Source of the DNA: Cryptomeria japonica
Lineage: Eukaryota > Streptophyta > Pinopsida > Cupressales > Cupressaceae
Direction of reading: 5' to 3'
DNA length: 64,000 bases
Assembly (NCBI RefSeq): GCF_030272615.1
Contig: NC_081409.1
Location: forward strand, 244,401,924 to 244,465,923
This document shows, piece by piece, positions 23,536 through 35,613 of this stretch (positions within the stretch are counted from its first letter, which is position 1; each line of letters opens with the position of its first letter). The translations under genes and the position numbers were made by a program. A model generated the notes under the pieces. It was given only the letters and a program-made list of their open reading frames with translations. It made no database searches and had not been told where the DNA came from.

Positions 23536-24319
23536 TGTTGGCAAATGTACACTCCAATGAGAAATTTTAGTTGATTGAATGTATTATCATTGATGGAAAC
23601 CTTACAATCATGTGATACCCGCAAACATACACAGGCACCGTACTGACAGACTCTACACCGCCATACAGAACACCGGCACTGAAAAGGAAGAATACTGGCA
23701 TCTTGGCCGATATAAATTTTGTATAAACATACTTTTTAATTAATTGTAAAATCTTTTGTAAGCCGACATGGCAGATTGTAATATGACTCATATATATATG
23801 AGATCATTGTAGATCATTTAATATGCAATTGATAAAAGGAATATAGAAGACCTAATGTGCAAATTATTAGGTTAAGGGTTTATGTATGTAGAAGATCTTA
23901 AACCGGTACTGAAGTTGGCATAGCAGATACTGATCTAAAGTAGTACAAGACATTGGATTAGTAGAATCCATTTTTGTAAGTCAGTGTGACTTCTTTAGTA
24001 ACTGAGCAGTGAGCTCTAGGCACTTGGCCTTCTTGCATGTGTAGGCCTCTATTGTAAGCAGTAATATTCGCTTATTGGCCAGTAAGTGAATATTGTGGGT
24101 CACAAATCCCACTGAGGTTTTTCCCACACCGGGTTTCCTCATGAAATATTGTGTTGTGGTGTGCTTTTCATGTTGTGGTTGTTATTCTTATTTGTTGCAT
24201 TATTTATGGTTTACCGGTACACAGTTTTAATATGTTTTTCATGCTACAAGTTGAGAAAATTATATAACCAGTTAAATACTAATTCACCCCCCCCCTCAGT
24301 ATCTTTGGGAATCCTAACA
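23536..24319 (+). mobile_element. Solo LTR of a Ty1/copia-type element
   Basis: It starts TGTTGGCAAA, ends ATCCTAACA and is flanked on both sides by ATCAG (23531-23535 and 24320-24324), a perfect 5-bp target duplication. The right end 'aattcaccccccccctcag...aaca' resembles the 3' end of the element D LTRs. No internal region or second LTR is present, so it arose by LTR-LTR recombination. It interrupts the tail of the element B PMD gene. Confidence 0.9.
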
Positions 24320-24719
24320 ATCAGGTCCAGTGGACTAGGGGCAACAAGTTCCAGAGGAGGAGGTTCCCCAGGTTGAGCAGGTACATGTATGAGTACCATA
24401 GGTTGAGCAGCCATAGGCAGAGGCACCATGATGGATCCTCATTAGGATGTTGTCTCATCAGTAGCAAACTCAAATTAGTGACTTGCACAACCAGATTCAA
24501 TAGCTAGAGGGTTGGATGGTAAAGAGAGACTCTCAGATAGACCATCTAGAGGCCATCTAGATGACACAGTTATAGGTACAGGCACAAGCACAGATGGCCG
24601 AGGTACAAACATAGACATAGGCAAAAATTTCCTAGGTAGAGGCTCAGATGGCCTCTCTCTTGGTAGAGAGAGATGCAACCAAGGATAGGTGACGACAAGC
24701 CGAGACATAGGTACAGATG
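24320..24719 (+). pseudogene. Element B PMD gene tail, left fragment
   Basis: Continuation of the PMD tail after the solo LTR. Gln/Val/Pro-rich repeats such as 'ggttgagcaggtac' and 'gataggtacaggcac' are seen, with several stops. It ends at AGATG (24715-24719), the left target duplication of element C. Confidence 0.5.
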
Positions 24720-26868
24720 TGGTGCAGGAGCACCTAGTTGAGAAAAACTCTCCATTTTGATTAATTTTTGGCTTCATGTTTGTAATGTCTTGTGTCAAGT
24801 TTATAATGTTGTTTTAGGTTGTTGTGTGTCTTTTTTAGTGGTCTTGATCTCATTTTGGGCTCAAGAGGTCAAGTTTTGCCTTTCAGGCTTTGAGTTGACA
24901 ATTTTTGGCAAAAATGTACAAAATTGCCAAAAAGGTCTTCTAATGATATCCAAAGCATTGAAATATGTTTGATAAGAATTCTTAAGCATGTCTAAGGTAT
25001 CTAGACAAGTTGATAAGGTTAGATTGTCAAAAATGTCTTTTGGAGCAAGAAATGTTGTCATTTGGGCTTGTAAAAGTTGTCATTTTTTTACTTTTCTTGC
25101 AAAATGAAGTTGTGGAAGCCTCATGTCTATACTGGGCTTGATAGCTAACTTGTTGGACTATAAAAGGACCTCTCTTTTCCTTGAAGAAGGTTGGTGATTG
25201 TATGAGCAAGAGATTCCTAATAAAAATCATGAAATTTTGGCTTTATTCACTATTTTTTGCTTCTTTGGAGTAACAATCCATACTGTAGCTTTGCTAGTCC
25301 ATACTGTACCTTTGAAAAGTGTGCATAGTAGTTGTAAAATTCTCTCCAAGTGATTTTAGTAATGGTTCCCTTTGGAATTTTGTTTGTACAAAATTATTTT
25401 ACTTTTGTGTGCTCACTGCCCTGTCAAGGGTTTGAGGTTCCAAAATGCCACCACTTGACTAATCCAGGTCTGGGATCCCACAAAATGGATTTAGTCAAGT
25501 TGGAACTCATGTATATAATGTACATATTCTTTACTTTATGCCAAAATTGTGTTTGGAAGGAGGACTTGAGTGAATACTAGGCAAGTATTGATTACTCGGC
25601 TAGTAGCATGATCAAAAACTCAAGATTTGCACCCAAAAGAAATTTGGAGTGAACAAATTTATGAGGCAGAGGTCTGGACATATGGCCAAGAGTGTTGAGA
25701 ATCATATTGGTCTATTATAATAGCTTAGTCTTATTGAACATTCTCACTTTGTAAACAAAATAGTGAGTTCACTATTTTTTGTGAATTGTATTTGTCAAAT
25801 GCTCAAGGAATGCTTCAAAGCATAATCCAAGCCTTATAACCATGAAGGCTATGTAATAGGGAAGTTCATTAGTGTTTTTCAGACCTCATTGAGGTGTACT
25901 TCCAATTCAATTCCCTTTTTATGCAAGTCTAAAGATATGGCAGCAACTGACTAGTAAAAGGCAGCATTTTGACAGTGACAATGGCATTCCACTTCCTTTC
26001 TTAGATGTGTGCCAAGTGTTTGGCATTATGTTTGCAGGGTAGTAGTAGGGGAAGGATTCATCATGGTGTGGTAGAAGTTCTAAGCCAGTTTGGAGGCTTG
26101 ATTAATAGAGTTACAATGACTTTCCAAAGTGACTGGTTCTAAACCCTACCAAACCCTACAAAAGTGCCACAAATAGTGGACAGTCCTCATTTTTCAATAG
26201 CAGAGGCCTAAACCATGAAAATCCATCAGAAAATACCCCTAAAACACCATCAAAATTGATTTTGTGTGGGGTTTTAACCATCATTGAGCAGAATAAGCAA
26301 AATCTGGCCAATTAGGCCTCCACGGGCTAGTAGCCCTTTGACTGCATAACACACACTTTTTAGAACCCGATTGGAAGGAGGAGTTTGGGGCTCATGAGAC
26401 TTTGTGTGGACATTTTAAAATAGTGAACCAAATGACAAATAGAACCTTGGACAGTGCATAGCCTCAGTTGGATTTTTTGACCCTTGGTTGTTGTATTGAG
26501 CAAGCCAAAGGCTATGGGCCTAAAACTAAGTTTGGTTGACAAACTTGAACAAAACCTTGCAGCCCCTATATGACCATGTTGGAACTGCCTAATGCACACT
26601 GAAAACAATAAGTGGAATGTCCAGTAAGCCAGGGATTGAGAAATGTGTAGATGGGTGAAGTGAGGAGTTGGAGTAAGCTAGAGCAAGGGTGTGAATTTCC
26701 ACCAAGAAGGGAGGTTGATGGTAAAGACTTGTAGAGAGACCTATCAAGTGTAACTAAACTTGTTATTGCAAACATCAGGAGCAGACTCAAACAATACCTC
26801 TTGTTTCCTTTTATGGCCTTTTGACTCAAATTGGCCTTTTGAGCACTTACCTAGAAACCCCCCTATCA
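24720..26868 (+). repeat. Element C 5' LTR (2,149 bp)
   Basis: A TATA box (CTATAAAAG) is at 25158-25166 and a polyadenylation-like AATAAAA at 25219-25225, which would give a short R region. Compared with the 3' LTR it has about 50 extra bases near 26075-26125 and a duplicated 'ttggccttttga' near its end. Otherwise the two match closely throughout. Confidence 0.93.
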
Positions 26869-26871
26869 TAG

Positions 26872-26887
26872 TGGTATCAGAGCCAAC
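26872..26887 (+). other. Element C primer binding site (initiator Met tRNA)
   Basis: TGGTATCAGAGCCAAC lies three bases after the 5' LTR terminus and is complementary to the 3' end of initiator methionine tRNA. Confidence 0.9.
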
Positions 26888-26921
26888 AAAAGATTCAAGA
26901 GGAAAGGAACATTAGGAAAAC

Positions 26922-28103
26922 ATGGTGACTAATGCTAAATTAGCCAAGAAGGTCGAAGACCAAGAAGAGGAAAATAGGCCACTCAGAGAAAGATTGGATC
27001 AATTAGCAATGAAACTAGCTGAAGTAGAAGTCAAAACTGAAGAAGTCCATGATAAGGTTGGAGATCAAGGTAAAATGATGGCAATAGAGGATGAGGTCCC
27101 CATGCCTGACCCTGTCATTAAGCAATAAACATTCTTGAAAGCCTTGAGAGCTATGAGTGGTAAAACCTTAGAGGGAGTGGCTCTTTTCAGTGGGAAGATG
27201 GATCCAGATGCTCTTATAGAGTGGATTGAAGGTCTAGAAAACCATTTTGAATGTGATGGAGTAACTGAAGCACAAAAGGAGAAGGTAGCAAAATCAAAGT
27301 TGATAGGGGCAGCCTTAACTTGGTGGAAGTTCATCCAAGAGGAAAGGGTGAAAGAAGGTAAGAAACCAATAGCCACATGGAAAGAAATGGTAGCCAAAAT
27401 AAAAGAAACCTACCTTCCTGAAGACTATGAAGTACAACTCCGTAGGAAAAGACAAAATTTGAGACAAAAAGACCTAGATGTCAGTAGCTACATTGAGGAG
27501 TTTCAAAAAATGTGCATGAGATCTAGAGTAGTAGATGATGAGAGTATAAAAGTGGCAAGGTACTTGAATGGGTTAATATGGAACATCCAGGAAGAGATGA
27601 GTTTGTTATGCCCACAAAAATTACACAAGTGTTATCAACTAGCACTTAAGGTGGAAGAGAAAGGTAGGAGAAAGCAAGAGAAAAACAACAGAGGAAGAAG
27701 TAGGGGAAGAGATGGTAGAGGCTATAGAAATAGTTTTGGGGGAAGGAGCATAGATCAACGATCCCAGGGAGAGTCTAAACTTCTAAAGAAAAGTGGGGAT
27801 TCTCAGAGAAAACCGAACTATAGGGGTAGGGGATCAAGCAACCCGAGTAGGGGTAGATCTAATGGACCAGGGAGAGGGTCCTACTTCTCAACCATGAAGT
27901 GCTATAACTTTCAAAAGCTGGGCCACCCTGCCTATAGATGCCCAGAGAAGCCTAGTTCATCCTATGGTGGTGAAAAGAGGGTAAACTATGATCAGGAAGA
28001 TGGAGGTAATACCAAAACTTCAACATTGAACCACCTAGCTTCAGAAGATGGTGAGAGTTTAATGATCAAGAGAGTGTTAATGAAGAAGCCACATAGTACA
28101 TAG
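26922..28103 (+). pseudogene. gag: Element C gag
   Basis: The frame starts with an ATG 35 bases after the primer site. An N-terminal Glu/Lys-rich coiled coil (about 70 residues) is followed by an in-frame TAA at 27126-27128. The Retrotrans_gag domain (27165-27650) then shows the conserved FSGKMDPDALIEWIEG, AALTWWKF and LNGLIWNIQEEM. An Arg/Gly-rich linker leads to a zinc knuckle at about 27898, CYNFQKLGHPAYRC, where the second Cys of CX2C is replaced by Phe. The frame ends with TAG at 28101-28103, but the protease continues in the same register. Gag would form the virus-like particle; this copy could not. Confidence 0.88.
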
Positions 28104-28454
28104 GTCTCACAGAGAAGAGAATTGTTTAGGATTAAGTGTAAAATCACGAGAAAGGTGTGTAAGGTTATCATAGACTCGGGGTCCACAGATAACATCATAT
28201 TAGAGGAAGCAATGAGTAAATTGAAACTACCTAGGATACAACACAAGGAGCTATACAAAGTCACATGGTTAAATAAGGGACAACATGTGTTAGTAAATGA
28301 GCAAGCCTGGGTAGATTTCCACATAGGTGGATATATGGATAGGATCCTATGTGACATCCTTCCTATGGATGCTTGCCACCTATTGTTGGGTAGACTGTGG
28401 CAGTTTGACCGAAAAGCACACCATGATGGGGAAATAAACTCCTACTCATTTTAG
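28104..28454 (+). pseudogene. Element C protease
   Basis: In frame with gag across one TAG. The pepsin-type active site IIDSGSTDNI is intact (about 28170), and the C-terminal LLLGRLWQFDRKAHHDG motif is present (about 28384). A TAG at 28452-28454 follows 'SYSF', and another stop follows at about 28473 in the linker to RT. The domain releases Gag and Pol products; its own core looks undamaged. Confidence 0.85.
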
Positions 28455-30036
28455 AAAGATGGAGTAACCTATTAGATTCAATCCCTCAATGAAGAAGGAG
28501 AGAGAAGCAACAAAGTACCTAACATCTTGTTAGTGAATGAGAAAGAGTTCATAAAAACACTAGAAGAAGGTGAAGGAGTGGGATTTGCACTCATAGTGAA
28601 ACCCAAGGAAGAAAAGGTAGAAAAGAAAGTTGAGATACCATATGAGGTGCAACAAATCCTTGATAACTTCAAAGCAATAATTAGTGATGGTACCCCTGTA
28701 GCTTTACCACCTCCTAGAGCCATTAGCCATCGAATTGATTTCATACCTGGAACTCTTTACCAAATAAGGTAGCCTATAAGATGACCCCTGAACAAAATGA
28801 AGAGGTAGCAAGACAAATACAAGAACTCTTAGACCAAGGGATGATTAGGAAAAGCATTAGTCCTTGTGCAGTACCTACAGTGTTGGCACTTAAGAAGGGT
28901 GGAACATGGAGACTTTATACAGATTCTAGAGCCATAAACAAGATCACCATCAGATACAGATTTCCCATACCCATGATAGAGGATTCGATGGATTGTTTGG
29001 GGGTGCATAGTATTTTAGTAAGATTGACTTGAAGAGTGGTTACCATCAGATAAGAATCAAAGAGGGTGATGAATGGAAGACAACTTTCAAAATGAATGAG
29101 GGTCTTTATGAGTGGCTTGTCATGCCATTTGGACTCTCTAATACTCCCAACACATTCATGAGACTCATGAATGAAGTTTTACATGATTTCATTGGCAAGT
29201 TTGTTGTTGTGTATTTAGATGATATTATTATTTTCAATAAGACTAAGGAAGAACATTTGAAGCATTTAGCTATTGTTTTGAGACAGTTATCTGATGAACA
29301 GCTAACCATTAATCTAGAAAAATGTGATTTCTTGAAGCAAGAATTGGTCTATCTTGGTTTTGTTGTATCAGGAGGCAATCTAAAAATGGATCAATCTAAA
29401 GTTGCAGCAATAACTAGTTTACCAACTCCTAAGACAGCCAGTGATGTCAGAAGCTTCCATGGTTTGGCATAGCTTTACAGAAAATTCATCAGGGGATTCA
29501 GTGAGATTTGTGCTCCAATGTTAGACACAATGAAAGGGGGTGTAAAGGTAAAATTTCAGTGGACAAGTGCAGCTAATAAGGGGTTTGAATTATTAAAAAC
29601 TAAAGTAGCTACTCAACCAGTGCTCATTTTACCTAGTTTTGATAAGCTTTTTACTATTGAATGTGATGCTAGTAATATTGCTGTAGGAGCTGTTTTAAGT
29701 CAGGAAAATAAACCAATTGCATTCTAAAGTGAGAAGTTGAATGATGCCAAGAAAACGTACTCTTCCTATGATTTAGAACTTTATGCATTAGTACAGGCAC
29801 TTAGGAAATGGAGGCACTATCTTCTTCCTAAAGAGTTTGTTGTATACACAGATAATTAGGCACTAAGTTTTTTGAACTCACAGGATAAACTGAATCATAG
29901 GCATGTTAAATGGGTAGAATACTTGCAAGCTTACACTTTTACTCTTAAGCATAAGAAGGGTCAGTTGAATAAAGTAGCAGATGCTTTGAGTAGAAGGTTG
30001 TTAACTATTCATGAGATTCAAGTTTAGAGCATTGGT
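28455..30036 (+). pseudogene. pol: Element C reverse transcriptase and RNase H
   Basis: A 1-base deletion near 28752 shifts the frame just before the conserved LPNK..Y.MTPEQ region. A second deletion in a G run near 28998, followed by a TAG, breaks RT before [16 protein letters not shown]. Conserved blocks are [24 protein letters not shown] and the catalytic YLDD at 29212-29223. Further stops lie at 29470-29472, 29725-29727, 29860 and 30026. RNase H keeps its acidic residues in [14 protein letters not shown] and YTDN, then HADALSRR-like VADALSRR. RT copies the element RNA; RNase H removes the RNA strand. Confidence 0.9.
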
Positions 30037-31421
30037 ATTGATAGTTTTAAAGAGATGTATCCTATTGATGACGATTTTGCTGAAGCTTATAAAGTTTGTC
30101 AAGATTTTGAGAATAATTTCCATGGTGCATATGCTGATTTCACTTTGCAGGATGGTTTGTTATTCAGGGGTGGACCGTTGTGTGTTCCAAAAGGTTCTAT
30201 GAGGGAGAACCTCATTCAGGAGAAGCACAATGGGTGCTTAAGTGGACATTTCAGTCTCAACAAGACCTTAGAGCTGGTTCAAAGGTTCTATTATTGGCCT
30301 AAGATGTAGAGAGACATCAGGAGGTATGTTGAGAAATGTTTGGTATGTCAGAAGGCAAAAGGTAATTCCTCCAATGCTGGTTTATATCAGCCTCTTCCCA
30401 TTCCACATAGGCCTTGGGATTGCATTAGTATGGATTTTGTGGTAGGATTACCCAGAACTCAAGCAAGATTTGATAGCATCTTTGTAGTAGTTGACCGATT
30501 TAGAAAAATGGCTCATTTTATTCCTTGTAAGACAACACATGATGCAAGTCATATTGCTTACTTATTTTTCAAAGAAGTTGTTAGAATTCATGGTTTGCCT
30601 ACTAGCATTGTTTCAGATAGGATGTTAAGGTTCTTGGTCATTTCTGGAAGACATTGTGGAAGAGATTGGGTACTAATCTCTCTTTTGGTTCAGCTTATCA
30701 TCCACAAACTGATGTCCAAACCGAAGTTGTGAACAGGTCTCTTGGAAACATGCTTAGGTGCTTGACAAAGGAATATGGGCAGAGTTGGGATCAGCTCATT
30801 CAGCAAGCAGAATATGCCTACAATGATAGTGTCAACCGGTCTATAGGTAAAAGCCCTTTTGAAGTTGTTTATGGTATGCATCCAAGGGGTATAATGGAGT
30901 TGAGGGATATCACTAATTTTCAACATAAGAGTGAAACATCAGATGACATGGCTCAATCCATGAAGGAGGTTCATGAGCAAGTGAGGAAAGCTCTCCAAGA
31001 TACCTCCCAAAAAGTCAAGGCAAGAGTGGATGCTAAAAAGAGAGATGTTTACTTTTCCATAGGTGATTATGTGATGGTTCATTTGAACAAGGCAAAGATA
31101 CAAAAGGGAGTTCCAAGCAAACTTCAGATGAGGAGAATAGGCCCTTGCAAAATCTTGGCTAAGTATGGGTCTAATGCTTACAACGTTGATTTGCCTACTA
31201 ATGTTTCTTTGTCTCCCATTTTTAATGTTGCAGATTTGATTTCTTTCAAAGGGAAGCCACCTGAGGAGAATCAAAGAGTTTCAGATGTTGCACAATCTCT
31301 TTTTGATCTATCTCTCCCTTCTCTTTCTATTCCCCAAGTAGAACAGGTTCTAGACTCTAGGAATTCTCAAAAAGACAAGGAATCACACCTACATGGAGAA
31401 TCTAATCAATTGGAAGGATAA
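30037..31421 (+). pseudogene. pol: Element C integrase
   Basis: The zinc-binding HHCC module is at about 30228-30355 (H..GH....CLVC), interrupted by TAG at 30307-30309. The catalytic core keeps D (MDFVVGLP), D (IVSDR) and E ([10 protein letters not shown]). A 1-base deletion near 30633 separates the second Asp from the Glu. The C-terminal part (GDYVMVHLNKAKI, KILAKYGSNAYNVDLP) is followed by a Ser/Pro-rich tail ending at 31421. I see no chromodomain. The enzyme would insert the cDNA into the genome. Confidence 0.9.
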
Positions 31422-31518
31422 GCCTATCTCAGAGGCCACATGGATACCTAAAGTTGACTTTCAAAATTTTGACATCTCTTCTTCTTTTCTTCCTTAAGGA
31501 GTCACATGACTTCTTTGT

Positions 31519-31530
31519 TTTTGGGGAGTA
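31519..31530 (+). other. Element C polypurine tract
   Basis: TTGGGGAGTA directly precedes the 3' LTR start TGGTGCAGG, the expected place for the plus-strand primer. Confidence 0.75.
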
Positions 31531-33615
31531 TGGTGCAGGAGCACCTAGTTGAGCAAAACTCTCCTTTTTGAGTAATTTGTGATTTCATGTTTGTAATGTC
31601 TTGTGTCAAGTTTATAATGTTGTTTTAGGTTGTTGTGTGTCTGTTTTAGTGGTCTTGATCTCATTTTGGGCTCAAGAGGTCTAGTTTTGCCTTTCAGGCT
31701 TTGAGTTGACAATTTTTGGCAAAAATGTGCAAAATTGCCAAAAAGGTCTTGTAATGCTTTCCAAAGAATTGAAACATGTTTGATAAGTGTTTTTAAGCAT
31801 GTCTAAGGTGCCTAGATAAGTTGATAAGGTTAGATTGTCAAAAATGTCTTTTGGAGCAAGAAATGTTGTCATTTGGGCTTGTAAAAGTTGTCATTTTTTG
31901 ACTTTTCTTGCAAAATGAAGTTGTGTAAGCCTCATGTCCATATTGGGCTTGATAACTAACTTTTTGGACTATAAAAAGACCTCTCTTTTCCTTGAATAAG
32001 GATGGTGATTGTATGAGCAAGAGATTCCTAATAAAAATCATGAAATTTTGGCTTTATTCACTATTTTTTGCTTCTTTGGAGTAACAATCCGTACTGTAGC
32101 TTTGATAGTCCATACTATACCTTTGGAAAGTGTGCATAGTAGTTTTAAAATTCTCTCCAAGTGATTGTAGTACTAGTTCCCTTTGGAATTTTGTTTGTAC
32201 AAAATTATTTTACTTCTGTGTGCTCACTGCCCTGTCAAGGGTTTGAGGTTCCAAAATGCTACCACTTGACTAATCCAGGTCTGGGATCACACAAAATGGA
32301 TTTAGTCAAGTTTTAACTCATGTATATAATGTACATATGCTTTACTTTATGCCAAAATTGTGTTTGGAAGGAGGACTTGAGTGAATACTAGGCAAGTATT
32401 GATTACTCGGCTAGTAGCATGATCAAAAACTCAAGATTTGCACCCAAAAGAAATTTGGAGTGAAAAAATGTATGAGGCAGAGGTCTGGACATATGGCCAA
32501 GAGTGTTGAGCATCATATTGGTTTGTTAGAATAGCTTATTCTTATTGAACATTCTCACTTTGTAAACAAAACAGTGAGCTCACTATTTTTTGTGAATTGT
32601 ATTTGTCAAATGCTTAAGGAATGCTTCAAAGCATAATCCAAGCCTTATAACCATGAAGGCTATGTAATAGGGAAGTTCATTAGTGTTTTACAGAGCCCAT
32701 TGAGGTGTAATTCTAGTTCAATTCCCTTGTTATGAAGGTCTAAAGAGATGGCAACAACTAACTGGTAAAAGGCAGCATTTTGACAGTGATAGTGGTATTC
32801 CACTTCCTTTCTCAAATGTGTGCCAAGTGTTTGGCATTATTTTTGCAGGGTAGTAGTAGGGGAAGGCTTCATTTTGGTGTGGTAGAAGTCCTGAATGACT
32901 GGTTCTAAACCCTACCAAACCCTACAAAAGTGCCACAAATAGTGGACAGTCCTCATTTTTCAATAGCAGAGGCCTAAACCATGAAAATCCATCAGAAAAT
33001 ACCCCTAAAAAACCATCTAAATTGAGTTTGTGGGAGATTTTAACCATCGTTGAGCAGAATAAGAAAAATTTGGCCAATTAGGCCTCCACGGGCTAGTAGC
33101 CCTTTGACTGCATAACACACACTTTTTAAACCTGATTGCAAGGAGGAGTTTGGGGCTCATGAGACTTTGTGTGGAAATTTTAAAATAGTGAACCAAATGA
33201 CAAATAGGACCTTGGGTAGTGCATAGCCTCAGTTGGATTTTTTGACCCTTGGTTGGTGTATTGAGCAAGCTAAAGGCTATGGGCCTAAAACTAAGTTTGG
33301 TTGACAAACTTGAACAAAACCTTGCTGCCCCTACATGACCATGTTGGAACTGCCTAATGAACAATGAAAACAATAAGTTGAATGTCCAGTAAGCCAGTGA
33401 TTGAGAAATGTGTAGATGGGTGAAGTGAGGAGTTGGAGTAAGCTAGAGCAAGGGTGTGAATTTCCACCAAGAAGGGAGGTTGATGGTGAAGACTTGTAGA
33501 GAGACCTATCAAGTGTAACTAAACTTGTTGTTGCAAACATCAGGAGCAGACTCAAACAATACCTCTTGTTTCCTTTTATGGCCTTTTGAGCACTTACCTA
33601 GCAACCTCCCTATCA
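31531..33615 (+). repeat. Element C 3' LTR (2,085 bp)
   Basis: The partner of 24720-26868, with the same TGGTGCAGG start and TATCA end. It is followed by AGATG at 33616-33620, the right target duplication. It lacks about 50 bp after 'gtagaagtcctg' (about 32890) and 14 bp near the right end. Confidence 0.93.
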
Positions 33616-33620
33616 AGATG

Positions 33621-33850
33621 TCAGGAGGGTCTAGTTCAGGGAAGGCTTCCCTAAAGATGATGCACTAGGCGATCCAGGAGGCTAAGTATTATAGGACCTT
33701 ATACTACACTATTGTTCATGTTGATCAGAGGGCTCCAAGGTTTTCACAGATGAGCAGGAGATCGGGGCAGAGCCAGTTTGAGAGTCGAGCAGTGACAGGG
33801 CCCCTTCATAGAGATCCCCTAGGTGAGGACCCAGGTACAAGTGTATAAGT
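33621..33850 (+). pseudogene. Element B PMD gene tail, right fragment
   Basis: It resumes directly after the element C duplication: Ser/Gly/Arg-rich codons (for example SGGSSSGKAS, then RSRSGQSQFESRA) in the sense of the upstream PMD gene, with several stops. Low complexity makes the frame uncertain. Confidence 0.4.
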
Positions 33851-35600
33851 TGGTGTTACCAGACCTGTCACATCAGGATAGAGTTTTGCTTCATGCCCTA
33901 GTGGTCACACTGATATGGGACATTGATCCATTGATGCATACACCTTTCTGCGATGAGATATTGATGATTGCCACGATTTACATTTGTGATGTATCTCAGA
34001 TATTTTTGTGATATCATTGTACCTTGGACATTGATCTTTTTTATGATATGATATGTAGTCGATTCTATTCATTCTATATGACCTATGAGATTATGGATGC
34101 ATTTTATTTGCTATATGATTATGCTATGCAACTACTTTCATGATGTATGCTTTACTTTCTATAAGATTATAGATTATAGATGATGGATGTATGCTTTCTA
34201 TATGAGAATGTGGTATTTACATGATTGATGTATTTATGTACTAGGTGATGCATGTGCAATGAAATGTTTCCTATTTTTATGATGCTTTTATGATTTTATT
34301 TATGCATATTCATATAAGATGGATAAAATGATGATGCCATGTTACAAGATTAATATTTATGCCATGAATGATCAATTTTAAAGGAATGATTGAATGATCT
34401 ATATGAATGATGTCTTATTATGCCATGCTTATATGTGATGAAATGAACTAACTTATCATGCAAGATAGATGAATTGATTATTTTTGTTAATATGCAATGT
34501 ACTCAATCACTTAATAAGAGAGATAACACCATATTGAAGCTTTTGGTCTTGGAAAAGATGAGCTCTTGTGATCCCATGCAAAATGGAATGCAAACTACTT
34601 TAAATATGCAAATGTGAATGAAATGCAATGTTGTGATTGGACCAGTCATTTGGTCATTGCTTTTTGTCATCATTGAGCCTTTAAAATGTGGGAAGTGAGT
34701 GCAAACATCGGTGGTATAATTGAACCATGATGACCTGAGCACTACTTTCCTAGGTTTTGATATTGTAAGTTAGCACAAGCATCAAGGTATAATTGAACCA
34801 AGATGACCTGAGTGTTACTTGCGTAAAATAGGAAATATCAACCATTTCTATGTACAAATCTAAAATGTCCTCAATGATACTTAGATGATTGTGTATTGAG
34901 ACAATTTGCACATTATCAATGATTAATTTATAGATAATAGACTAGAAACTATCATGTTCCTTCCTTGTTCCTCTTGCAGAGACATCCTTGAGTCACTTAG
35001 GAATTATGATAGCGAAAATCAAGATATAAAAGTTGAACCATTGTTGTCCAAGTGTTAAAACCGTTAGTCAAAAGATCATCCATTGATATGTGTTTGTTAT
35101 TCTTAATTTGATAGTTGATAGTTGATGATTTGATCTTGTGTTCAACATTGGATGTGTCCTAGTTCTTGCTTGACAAGTGTTGTGTAACTGTCATTCTTCC
35201 TATTTGACTAAGCTCAAAGTGATAGTTTTCCCCTAGCTAGGTTCAGGATTTTGCCCCCAGTCTAGACACAAACTTTATTATGGATATACAATGATGATCC
35301 AAACCATGGTGAGATGGTGTTTCCTGATTATGTACAAAAGGCTTTATGATGGATATATACAAATGAAATGGATGGATGTAGAAGGAAAGCATGAAATCAT
35401 AGATGGAAGAGCTATCTGACAGATAGCACCTGTTGCCAGGTTTTCACCATCTGTTTTTATTGCATTTTTTCTCATATTTTATATTTTATTTTTTTCATTG
35501 TTTTCAGTATTTTTGTATTTTTCTGCTTTTTCACTATTTTTGGATTTTGTGCTTTTAGACATATAACTTTTTCAGATGCATTATGTTGATAGGTTCTTCA
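33851..35600. other. Element B interior, AT-rich, no gene
   Basis: Rich in 'atgatg' and 'tatgat' short repeats (34020-34480). A phrase of about 40 bp ('ataattgaaccatgatgacctgagc') recurs at 34717 and 34782. This is the untranslated stretch between the converging PMD and integrase genes, as in element A at 8292-8889. Confidence 0.5.
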
Positions 35601-35613
35601 AACCACTCGCCTT

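Larger units (their letters stand above)
24720..33615 (+). mobile_element. Element C: full-length Ty3/gypsy retrotransposon (8.9 kb)
   Basis: Two LTRs (24720-26868 and 31531-33615), both TGGTGCAGG...TATCA, flanked by AGATG on both sides. An initiator-Met primer site follows the 5' LTR, and a polypurine tract (ttggggagta) precedes the 3' LTR. Gag, protease, RT, RNase H and integrase occur in the gypsy order. The LLLGR.WQFDRK protease end and the RT resemble the chromovirus branch, but no chromodomain is visible after integrase. The insertion is structurally complete, yet coding is destroyed by at least three 1-base deletions and about eight in-frame stops. Confidence 0.93.

Noticed and set aside
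26360-26608. Minus-strand frame in the element C 5' LTR, also present in the 3' LTR (33017-33373)
   Set aside because: The two LTRs are copies, so conservation of the frame between them is not independent. No motif is recognisable, and the lengths differ because of stop changes.
31250-31530. Chromodomain at the integrase C-terminus of element C
   Set aside because: The tail is Ser/Pro/Glu-rich, without the aromatic cage residues or the fold pattern expected.
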